In this document: positions 1 through 7,120 of the stretch, piece after piece
Numbering within the stretch: the first letter of the stretch is position 1
How the letters are laid out: each line of letters starts with the position of its first letter
Source: Willaertia magna
Taxonomy: Eukaryota; Heterolobosea; Eutetramitea; Acrasida; Naegleriidae
Assembly: GCA_902984215.1 (NCBI GenBank)
Contig: CADWAF010004465.1
Span: forward strand, 1-11,475
DNA: 11,475 nt
Direction: 5' to 3'
The notes under the pieces: model-generated
What the model was told of the DNA's origin: nothing
Databases searched by the model: none
Seen by the model: the letters and a program-made list of their open reading frames with translations, nothing else
Made by a program: the position numbers and the translations under genes

Positions 1-135
1 GAAATAAATTTATTTGTTTTATAAGATTTGTTGTATTTCGAATTAATAAATATACTTTTTATTTTGTAATTAAGGCATTAACTTTTATACAAGTCAAATA
101 TCTAAAAATGAAACGTTTGTGACCCTAAACAAAAT

Positions 136-141
136 AAAAAA
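136..141 (-). terminator. Pol III terminator of 5S rRNA
   Basis: On the minus strand six consecutive T (141-136), then A and four more T, follow helix I of the 5S gene. This is the canonical Pol III stop signal. Its first bases become the short U tail of the RNA. Confidence 0.85.
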
Positions 142-258
142 TCTACAGCACTACAGGTTCCCGAGAAGTCTCCCATCTCAGTACTAATGTAGCCCTACTG
201 TGCTTAACTTCTCAAATCGGACGGGATGAGGTGCTTTCACAGTGGTATGGCCGTAGAT
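139..258 (-). rRNA. 5S ribosomal RNA
   Basis: The minus strand reads ATCTACGGCCATACCAC at its 5' end and TGCTGTAGAT at its 3' end. The terminal ATCTAC and GTAGAT pair as helix I. The length of about 120 nt is standard for the family. The eukaryotic internal control region is visible: an A-box-like AAGTTAAGCACAG (198-210) and a C-box-like GAGATGGGAGAC (about 168-179), separated by TTAGTACT. A run of six T follows directly as Pol III terminator. The RNA is a structural part of the large ribosomal subunit and is transcribed by Pol III with TFIIIA/TFIIIC. The gene stands alone between protein genes, not inside an rDNA unit. The 5' end could be one or two bases further upstream (259-260). Confidence 0.95.
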
Positions 259-407
259 GTCGTTTCTCTGTTTCTTCTATTTTTCTGACCATGCAAACCG
301 TGTTAATTAAATTTTGTCAATTGCTGATTTGCAATTTAAATTGTTGATGTGTTAAAATTAATATTTAGTAAGAGCATAGTGCACCTTTTACAAAACCTTA
401 ACATGTT

Positions 408-413
408 TTTATT
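408..413 (-). terminator. Poly(A) signal AATAAA overlapping the 7TM stop codon
   Basis: The minus strand reads TAATAAAAA from 414, so the last two bases of the TAA stop are the first two bases of AATAAA. The same arrangement is seen at the VPS39-like and eEF2 genes. Confidence 0.5.
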
Positions 414-1718
414 ACACTTTCTCCAATTTTTCCAATTCCTGTTCGCTACTTGTACTGCTTCTTGATGAATTCTTTTTTAAGTTGTCAATGCTTTCTATTG
501 TAACCATTTCTTTAGTTTCCAACTTTTTAGTTTCCAACATTTTATTTTCTCTTAATTGTTCAATTATGTCAATAAATAACGGATGATACAACAACAAAGT
601 TACTAAGGCAAACAAAAAGATACTGAGTGCATTTACAAAGTAATAAACAATCTTTAAAGGCGGCAGAGAGAACATTCCAACTGAAAATCCAGCTGCTACA
701 ATTTGCAAAAGTGCAGTACATGTCATCACAATCGTTAATATTAATGTTTTAATAAAAGGTTTTTGTGACGCTGATTTGTTTTCAGGTAAAGCGTTTTTAC
801 GAATGGTAATTAATAAATTAATGGCTATAATCTTTTTTTAAAAGTAATTTAAGAATAACCACAAAAATCATTACAACTTACATTTACAATAACAGTTAAA
901 AATAAAACCATAAAAACGTAAATTATAAATTCAGGTATATACAAATAAGTTTTAAAATCCTCCACTATTTTAATTTTTGTTAAAACGTATGTAATAGCTG
1001 TAACTAACACAATTAAAAATGTTATAATAGAAAATATAAAAGCTGTTAAACTAACTAAGAAAGTAATCATTTCATGTTGTTTTTTACTCAACTTCATTCC
1101 AGCAGCATAAACAGTATCTAAATAATAATAAATAATGTCACAATAAAGGCATATATCAAGCACTTACCAATACTATTTGATATTAATTAATTATAAATAA
1201 TTTAAATATACTTACAATACTAAAGCTACAAAAGCCATAATAATAAATATTACAATTAAATTAGCAAATATAAAAAAAGCTTCAAATGAAGCAAACACAT
1301 ATAATGGAATAATTAATTGAAAAGGTACCTCAGAGCTATACTGAGAAATAATTACAATATTTATAATATCGTATATTCCTCTACTAGTCATACCTAATGT
1401 TTGAATTATCAATAGAAAAGCAACTAAACTCAAAATTATCTTTTGATTCTTCTTCACATCTTTATTTCTATGAAGAAAAATAAATATAAATATTATCATA
1501 GCAATATAAAATAGAGAAAATCCAACTGTGTTAACTATACTTAAAATGTTAATGGGTAAAGTATCTAATGCTTCCAATATGACAGTCTTGTTATTATAAA
1601 ACATATAGTACTGAGAGGTAGTGCTGTTGACAACGTAACTACTATTCATGATTGGTACTGATAGAATCTCTTTTTTTTTACTTTTACACCTCAACAAAAC
1701 TTTCCAAAGTTTCAACAT
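412..1718 (-). CDS. Seven-transmembrane (GPCR-like) protein, four exons including a 5-nt microexon
   Basis: My exon model is 1718-1216, 1172-1168, 1117-882 and 831-412, giving 387 residues and ending in TAA. All three introns have GTAAGT donors and AG acceptors, and the frame closes only if the 5-nt exon is included. The product has about seven hydrophobic segments. TM1 spans about residues 58-82 and TM2 about 93-111. TM3 ends in FIIMAFVALVF, TM4 starts at MITFLVSL, and TM5 includes PEFIIYVFMVLFL. TM6 and TM7 lie in exon 4, before a polar C-terminal tail rich in Lys, Glu and Ser. Met24 (ATG at 1649) is a possible alternative start. The stretch after it carries three N-glycosylation sequons (N25-S-S, N31-S-T, N43-K-T), fitting an outside N-terminus. 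It looks like a plasma-membrane receptor or a THH1/TOM1-type 7TM protein. I cannot assign a family or ligand. Confidence 0.75.
832..881 (-). other. Intron 3 of the 7TM gene (50 nt)
   Basis: The donor GTAAGTTG comes directly after the Asn codon AAT (phase 0). The acceptor is AAAAAAAG at 832, followed by ATT ATA GCC, which stays open to the stop at 412. A nearby TATAG six bases further on is also AG-ending but leads to a stop, so it was not chosen. The acceptor tract is A-rich, not pyrimidine-rich. Confidence 0.65.
1118..1167 (-). other. Intron 2 of the 7TM gene (50 nt)
   Basis: The donor is GTAAGTGCTT and the acceptor TTATTTAG follows an AT-rich tract. The exon after it starts ATACTGTTTATG and needs one base (G of the microexon) to complete the Asp codon. 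Confidence 0.7.
1168..1172 (-). other. Predicted 5-nt microexon (TATTG) of the 7TM gene
   Basis: The five bases TATTG lie between an AATAG acceptor and a GTAAGTGC donor. Two bases left from exon 1 (TT) plus TATTG plus AT from exon 3 make TTT ATT GAT, encoding Phe-Ile-Asp. This leads in frame into TVYAAGMKLSKKQ. Skipping the microexon puts exon 3 out of frame, and retaining intron 2 runs into TAG. The flanking sequence TAGTATTG also occurs at the end of exon 1 (just before 1215), which suggests origin by a small tandem duplication. Confidence 0.6.
1173..1215 (-). other. Intron 1 of the 7TM gene (43 nt)
   Basis: It starts with GTAAGTATAT right after the codon fragment TT and ends AAATAG. Reading through it meets a TAA stop immediately (1214-1212), so it must be removed for the 7TM frame to continue. 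Confidence 0.7.
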
Positions 1719-1929
1719 CTAAACGCTCTGTGTTTGGCTGTATCTTTCCTGAATTTGTGTAAGTGTTGAAAGGTAAATAAGGGCTATTTCCTCTTCGAAA
1801 AGCAAATACCGAGCATCTGATGTTTATTTGTAAAGATCTTTCATTTTTCGTTGGTAAGGTATAAGACGATTACAACTATATTTTGTGCAATGGCCACATA
1901 GATCTAAACATTAGTATTATTATAATTGT

Positions 1930-1935
1930 TTTATT
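1930..1935 (-). terminator. Poly(A) signal AATAAA overlapping the VPS39-like stop codon
   Basis: The reading frame ends AAA AAG TAA TAAAAC. AATAAA begins inside the stop codon, and a second in-frame TAA follows immediately. Confidence 0.5.
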
Positions 1936-4900
1936 ACTTTTTAACAATTGGATAAGTTGTTCCATCACTATTATTTACAATAAATGGTTCTTTTATAAAA
2001 TTTCTTTTTGTAACTCTATTCACATTCATTTCTTTATTAAAACAACCAAAATGAAATACTTGTAAATCTGGATAAATTACTAACATTGTATCAAGCATTA
2101 ACTTTCCACAATAAACACATTTTGTTTTACTAGTAATTACTTTCTTTCTTTGATGATATTGCATTAATTCACAACTTGTTTGAAAATGATCAACTTTTGA
2201 GATATTTGCAATTATTTTGTTATTTCTAAAATTATTTGTTGTTTGTTTTAAATTTACAATTAAAAAAGGTAAAATTTTAGATACACTTATATTTTTAGGT
2301 AAAACTTTTAATATCTCTAATGCATTTATATATTTTGGATATTTATTTAAAATTGTAATTCCAAAATCAATATAATTTTTAGATTCAAAACATAATTTTA
2401 ATAAAATTACAAAAATATCATCTACATTATTCTCCATATTTAATTCTTCTTCTTTTTGTAATAATTGTTGTAAACAATAATTTTCAGCACTTTCAGGAGA
2501 ATATAAATTATATAAAAATATTCTTAATGCTCTTTCATGATCACCTAAAAAAGAATAACATAAAATAATTTCTAAATATAAATTAGTTCCTTGTAAACGA
2601 TTTAAAATTGTACCAACAGATATTTTATCTTTACAAATTTGTAAATGTAAAATAAATTTAGTTCTTAATTCAGAAATAAATTCATAATTATTTTGTAATT
2701 CATATTTAATTATCCCATCAATATATTTTAAAGCTAATAAAGTATAATATTGATTAGGTATATCAATCATAATTCTTAATTTATTATTATCAACTGTCAA
2801 AGATGATGTTTCATTATTTCTTTCATGTATAATATATTCTAAGAAATATTGTATTACTTCATTTTGTGTATTTTCATCTAAATGTTGTCTAATAAATTTT
2901 AAGATTGGTTCAATTCCAAAATAGGAATAATTATAATTTATAATTTGTATTGATTCAAATGGATTTAATTTAAAACACCATTCTAAATTTTTCCAAAATA
3001 TTTCTTTTAATTCTTCAAATGTAAATGTTTTATTTAAATAATTATCTAATTGAAATGTTTGAATAGTGTTAGTGACATTTGATGTTTGATTGACATTATT
3101 AAATAAATAAATTAACATATTAATTGCTTCTAAGATTGATTTTTCAGAAATATTTTGCATGTTTCCTTCTAAACCATTCTTTTTTAATAAATCAAAACTT
3201 TTAATTAAATTCTTTAAATTTAAATTAAATTTAGTTTTTAATAATAAAGAATAATAATAATTTATAACATTATTTTTATAATTTAAATCTTTTGAAGTAA
3301 TTAAAGTATTATAACAAATATCTAAATTACATAAATTATATTTATCTTTTAAAAATAATTCTAATTTATCATATTCTTTAAAATCTAAAAATAATTTAAA
3401 TAAACAATTATCAATTGTAATTAATCCAGTTAAATAACTTTCCATTGTTGAATCAATAAATAATTTATCATTTTTATAATTTTTTAAAATATTTAATAAT
3501 TTATTTTTTCTAATTTCTAATAAATTTAATAATTGTCTTTTTGCATTTAAAATTTCTTTATCAATTAAATTTTCTAATTCATTTTTATCAATAATATTCC
3601 TTTTTTGAGATAACTTTTCTAAAAATATAACATGTAATACTTTACCAAAATATTTTTTACCAAAATTACTTTTCATTACATTATTTTCATTTTGTAAATA
3701 TGTTTTATAAATTAATTCAAAATTATTTTTAAATGATTGTAAAGTATTATTATTTGATAATTCAATATTTGTTACAATTAATTGTCTAAAATCAGAAAAT
3801 AAATATAATAACTCTCTAATATCAAAACCAATAGATTCAAATGTTTCATGTTCTCTAAAATAAGTAAATGCTCTTTCCATTTCTAAATTAATTAAATTAT
3901 TAAAAGAAGCTTGTTGTAATAATATTTGTCTAATTTCCTTTTCATTTTGTATAAATTCACCTTTCTCTTTTTTAAATTGTAAATTCTTTTCAAATAATTC
4001 AAACGCTTCTAAACAATGGTTATCTTCAAATAAGGAAAGTATTTGTTTTTCAACTGGAATTGATCTTAATAAATAGATACATTGTTCTGTATTTGTTGTT
4101 TGTTTATTTTTATCACATATTATTAAAATACCTAAATCTATAGTTGATTGTAAAATTTTAAAATTAGTTACATGTTCAAAATTTATATTTTCATTATTAT
4201 TATTATTATTTATAGAATTATTTAAATTTGTACTTGTTGTTGTTACAATACTTGTTGTAATTGTTTTATTATTATTAACTAATTTTTCAATAATTGCTAA
4301 AGTTTTAACTAAATTAGCATCTGACATGTTGTAAACTTCAATTTTCTTTCCTTGATCTAATAAACCAACTAAATAAGGAAATGAAATAGCTAATTGTAAA
4401 GGAACGGCACTAAAATTAATTAAAGGTCTTTGTGAAGGACTTCCTCTTAATTCAGTTAAACTTTTTGTAATTAAATTTACAAAAACACAAATATTATCTT
4501 GTCTTAAAATAACTTCATCATCCATATCATAAAGAAATGGTTTTTGATTTCCAATTAAATCTAAAATAGGAGTATAATTATTTTGATTATTTAAATTCTC
4601 TAAATCTAATAATTCATAACCTTTTTTAAAACCTAATGCTAATGATTTATCATATAAAATGAAATGTGACATTTCTGATATATTTTCTTTTAAAATAAAT
4701 TCATCTAAACCATCATTTATTGCTAAACAATCATGTTCATTATAATGATAAATAATTAATTTCTTTTTTTGACAAACTAATAATCTATGATTTTGTTTAC
4801 AATTATCTATTGTAAATGAATTTATATTTTCATGAATTTTTTTAATATATTTTAATTGTAAAGTATTTGAAGCAGTTAATAATTCATATTTAAAAAATTC

Positions 4901-5188
4901 AATTGTATTTCCCGCTTGAATAAATAATACATTACATTGTTCATCTACTAAAATGGTTTTTACAGTAGTTTTACCCCAAATACTTGTATTATTTTTTTTA
5001 GGTCTATCTTTAAATAATAAATTAATTTGGTAATTATCATTTAAATTTTTTAAAATTTGAAAACAAAATAAATATCCTTCAGATGTACCTAAAAAGAATA
5101 AATGTAATAAATTATCAAAACAACTACATTCTATTGTACCATAATTTTGAATTTCATTTAATTTAATATCTAACGGAATGATTTCCAT
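1934..5188 (-). CDS. VPS39/TGFBRAP1 (Vps3)-like HOPS/CORVET tethering subunit
   Basis: A single open frame of 1084 residues starts at an ATG with AAA context (TTAAAATGG). Residues about 1-300 look like a CNH/citron-type beta-propeller: a short-strand pattern with LGTSEGYLFCF and a closing stretch FPYLVGLLDQGKKIEVYNM. Then comes a low-complexity Thr/Asn linker with a six-Asn tract. From about residue 390 to 1000 the protein is helical, with clathrin-repeat/Vps39_1-like segments such as LSLFEDNHCLEAFELFEK and LGDHERALRIFLYNL. The C-terminus has a zinc-binding end: CVYC at about residue 1021 and HFGC at about 1045, as in Vps39 domain 2. Such proteins tether late endosomes or vacuoles through Rab7/Ypt7 or Rab5-type GTPases. 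I cannot separate VPS39 from Vps3/TGFBRAP1 by eye. No intron is seen. GC is very low in the interior, about 8-17% in sampled lines. Confidence 0.85.
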   Translation of the reverse strand: MEIIPLDIKLNEIQNYGTIECSCFDNLLHLFFLGTSEGYLFCFQILKNLNDNYQINLLFKDRPKKNNTSIWGKTTVKTILVDEQCNVLFIQAGNTIEFFKYELLTASNTLQLKYIKKIHENINSFTIDNCKQNHRLLVCQKKKLIIYHYNEHDCLAINDGLDEFILKENISEMSHFILYDKSLALGFKKGYELLDLENLNNQNNYTPILDLIGNQKPFLYDMDDEVILRQDNICVFVNLITKSLTELRGSPSQRPLINFSAVPLQLAISFPYLVGLLDQGKKIEVYNMSDANLVKTLAIIEKLVNNNKTITTSIVTTTSTNLNNSINNNNNNENINFEHVTNFKILQSTIDLGILIICDKNKQTTNTEQCIYLLRSIPVEKQILSLFEDNHCLEAFELFEKNLQFKKEKGEFIQNEKEIRQILLQQASFNNLINLEMERAFTYFREHETFESIGFDIRELLYLFSDFRQLIVTNIELSNNNTLQSFKNNFELIYKTYLQNENNVMKSNFGKKYFGKVLHVIFLEKLSQKRNIIDKNELENLIDKEILNAKRQLLNLLEIRKNKLLNILKNYKNDKLFIDSTMESYLTGLITIDNCLFKLFLDFKEYDKLELFLKDKYNLCNLDICYNTLITSKDLNYKNNVINYYYSLLLKTKFNLNLKNLIKSFDLLKKNGLEGNMQNISEKSILEAINMLIYLFNNVNQTSNVTNTIQTFQLDNYLNKTFTFEELKEIFWKNLEWCFKLNPFESIQIINYNYSYFGIEPILKFIRQHLDENTQNEVIQYFLEYIIHERNNETSSLTVDNNKLRIMIDIPNQYYTLLALKYIDGIIKYELQNNYEFISELRTKFILHLQICKDKISVGTILNRLQGTNLYLEIILCYSFLGDHERALRIFLYNLYSPESAENYCLQQLLQKEEELNMENNVDDIFVILLKLCFESKNYIDFGITILNKYPKYINALEILKVLPKNISVSKILPFLIVNLKQTTNNFRNNKIIANISKVDHFQTSCELMQYHQRKKVITSKTKCVYCGKLMLDTMLVIYPDLQVFHFGCFNKEMNVNRVTKRNFIKEPFIVNNSDGTTYPIVKK
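4193..4210. repeat. (ATT)6 trinucleotide tract encoding poly-Asn
   Basis: Six perfect ATT units (AAT on the coding minus strand) give six Asn in a Thr/Asn-rich linker between the propeller and helical parts of the VPS39-like protein. Such tracts are common in AT-rich protist genomes and are probably length-variable. Confidence 0.8.
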
Positions 5189-5296
5189 TTTAATTATTGA
5201 CTACTTTTTTTATTACTTGCAATCAATATTGTTTTTTATTGATATCTTGTTGTTGTGAATGAAAAGAAGAATGCCGACAATTTTTTTTTTTAATTT

Positions 5297-5302
5297 TTTA
5301 TT
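5297..5302 (-). terminator. Poly(A) signal AATAAA of the NAPE-PLD-like gene
   Basis: AATAAA lies about 16 nt after the stop codon (5320-5318) on the minus strand, followed by an A-rich run. It sits in the 129-bp gap before the VPS39-like start. Confidence 0.4.
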
Positions 5303-5317
5303 TTCTAAATCGAAAGA

Positions 5318-6718
5318 TTACAATTTCTGTTCTCCTAATAGATTGACATTTTCTTCACCAATATGTTCTTCTTCTATTAAGTGAATACTAGTAGTATTGT
5401 TATTATTCTCTGTATTTAATATTGTTGTAGTATTAGTTGTAACATCAGCAGTTGTTGAATGTAAAGATTCAAAAGGAGCAGTTTGACCATGTTTCATTGT
5501 CACAAAACATTCTTGAGGAATATTACATCTATCTAATTCTTCTTCTAAAAATTCTTTAGGATGCATAACAGGTTCAGTAGTTAATATAAATGTTGCCCAA
5601 TGCATAGCCACAGCTCTTCTACATTTTATATCTTGATATATTTGTACAGCATCAGCTGGATTAATATGTTGATTACGCATAAACCTTTAAAGAAAATTAA
5701 TAAAGAAAGAAGAATAAATCATACTTACCATCTAGGTTCATAAGCACCGATTGGAATAAAAGCTAAATCAATTGGACCATATCTTTCTCCTATTTCAGTA
5801 AAACATTTAGAACTGTAACCTGTATCTCCAGCAAACCAAAACTTTTTACTCTTCTCTTCTATTTGTAAACTTGTTGTATTCTCTTCTTTATGAATAACCT
5901 CAAATCCCCAACTTCCCCATAAAACTTCATTTCTATCAAAACCATTTCTTAAACTCCAATGTTGCGTTGGAAGAAATGTAAATTTAACAATAGAATCTAA
6001 AACTTCATTATTTACAGTAGTATTTTCTAAATTATTAATTTCTTGTTTATCATTATTAATCTTTTTCATTGATACTTTACAACTAATAGAATCCCACCAA
6101 TCTAAATCAATAATTTTAATATCTAATGAATATTCTTGATAGAATTTATACATCCATTTATATTTCATTTTGTATGGAACTAAAAAGTATGGATCATGAT
6201 ATTTTTGTAAATTTACAAAACTTTCAAAATCTAAATGATCATAATGATTATGTGAAATTACAACTTTGTAATTTAAACATATCTTGTCCTCCAGGATGTG
6301 AATAGCCTTCCCATGGGACTTGAAATTTAATTGGTTCAATATCTTTTTTATCTTTTGGTGAGATAATCCAATGTGAGGGTATTGTTTCTGGAGTTAATGT
6401 ACTTCTATCTACAAATGATTCTTTATCTAATAATTCAATATTTTCTAATGAAAATGTAAATGGATTGATTGTTTCTTGAAGTTTAGTTTCTGTTTGTCCC
6501 ATTTTGTTAGTATTTGATAGTAAATTATTAAAAATTGTATCTTTTAAGTTATCGCTAAAGAATGTAGCTTTTTGATTATGATTTATTAATGAAAGTAGAT
6601 TAATTGACGATGATTGTTTGATGTTCCAATTATTGTTGATAATTGAATAGATTTTAATGTCGGCAAGTCTTCTGGTACTACCTTTCAGAAAGCGAATTTT
6701 TTTAATGTTGAGAATCAT
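5318..6718 (-). CDS. NAPE-PLD-like metallo-beta-lactamase-fold phospholipase gene, internally deleted and frame-broken
   Basis: N-acyl-phosphatidylethanolamine phospholipase D releases N-acylethanolamines from membrane lipids. The 5' part (6718-6248) begins with a Lys/Arg-rich, Asp-free stretch, MILNIKKIRFLKGSTRRLA, that resembles a mitochondrial presequence. It ends near VPWEGYSHPGGQDMFK, which resembles the NPW region of the family. A second frame (from about 6300 to 5729) carries VVISHNHYDHLD (the HxHxDH metal site), DWWDS, TQHW, GSWGFE, AGDTGY and IPIGAYEPRW. After an intron (5685-5728) the third part continues FMRNQH...AMHWATF and KHGQTAPFE, then a Thr/Asn-rich tail. All expected metal ligands are present. 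However, the usual segment between the NPW motif and the HxHxDH motif (TWLGHAT...LTDPIF, roughly 100 residues) is absent. The first two parts are also in different frames with no credible intron between them. Either the gene is decaying or about 300 bp were lost in assembly. Confidence 0.75.
5685..5728 (-). other. Intron in the NAPE-PLD-like gene (44 nt)
   Basis: The donor GTAAGTATGA follows AGATG and the acceptor TTTAAAG precedes GTTTATGCG. Joining makes TGG TTT ATG CGT and restores the family sequence EPRW-FMRNQH across the junction. This is a strong homology check of the splice sites. Confidence 0.9.
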
Positions 6719-7120
6719 GATTTTTTATTTTTCAAACCGAATTTAAATTTTAATTTTTAAAAAAAAATTTGTTAACCCGCTGGACACTTTTTAATGTGCT
6801 AAACCGTGGTAGCAGCGCGAGCATTTTAATACTTGAACATCCACATGAAAAATTAATTAACAGACATACATCTGTGTGCTTTTTGTCATTGATAAATCTT
6901 GTAGATGAATGTCCTCATGGTTACACGTATAATAGCAATTAAATTTGATTGACATTTTTAATGTTAACTTAGTTTTTATTTCATCACAGTAATCGTCGTA
7001 CAACCGATCGAATACGGTTCGGATTTTGAAAAAAATTGTGTTGATAAGCATCGATAGCTTTCATTTGTTGCCTTAAATTTTGATTAAAAGTGTTATTTTC
7101 TAAGTCATACATAAAAAAGT
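6719..7120. promoter_or_regulatory. Divergent intergenic region between the NAPE-PLD-like and NodB-like genes
   Basis: This 402-bp stretch separates two start codons pointing away from each other, so it should hold both promoters. The part next to the NAPE-PLD start is T/A-rich (6721-6770). The rest is noticeably richer in G+C (about 30% at 6841-7080) than the neighbouring VPS39 coding DNA. A G+C-rich patch, CCGTGGTAGCAGCGCGAGC, lies at about 6805-6823. A short palindrome (AACCG...CGGTT) lies at about 7002-7019. I see no tRNA and no clear TATA arrangement. A 64-codon ATG frame on the minus strand (7051-6857) is open but has no recognisable motifs, and I do not call it a gene. Confidence 0.5.

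Noticed and set aside
319..336. Hairpin AATTGC-TGATTT-GCAATT downstream of the 7TM gene
   Set aside because: A 6-bp stem of mostly A/T is expected by chance in this composition, and no partner feature supports it.
849..1163. Separate small membrane protein gene
   Set aside because: Its start would be GTG within a splice donor (GTAAGTG). The hydrophobic part is better explained as exon 3 of the 7TM gene, with matching splice phases on both sides.
1883..2065. 60-codon open frame on the plus strand
   Set aside because: It overlaps the 3' end of the VPS39-like gene, including the zinc-finger codons, on the opposite strand and has no motif. It is a shadow of AT-rich DNA.
5318..5680. Separate gene starting MRNQHINPAD
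   Set aside because: The GTAAGT...AAAG intron at 5685-5728 joins it seamlessly to EPRW-F, the conserved NAPE-PLD sequence.
6262..6410. Possible GTACAT...AAAG intron joining VDR to VISHNHYDHLD in frame
   Set aside because: The donor is weak, the length of about 140 nt is unlike the 43-50 nt introns here, and it would remove the NPW-like motif without supplying the missing core.
6780..6850. G+C-richer patch considered as tRNA or snRNA
   Set aside because: No acceptor stem, T-loop (GGTTCNA) or U6-type signature can be folded from it.
6857..7051. 64-codon ATG frame in the divergent intergenic region
   Set aside because: It is open and less AT-biased, but no domain, signal or regulatory support is visible and it would sit in both promoters. 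It is kept only as a note.
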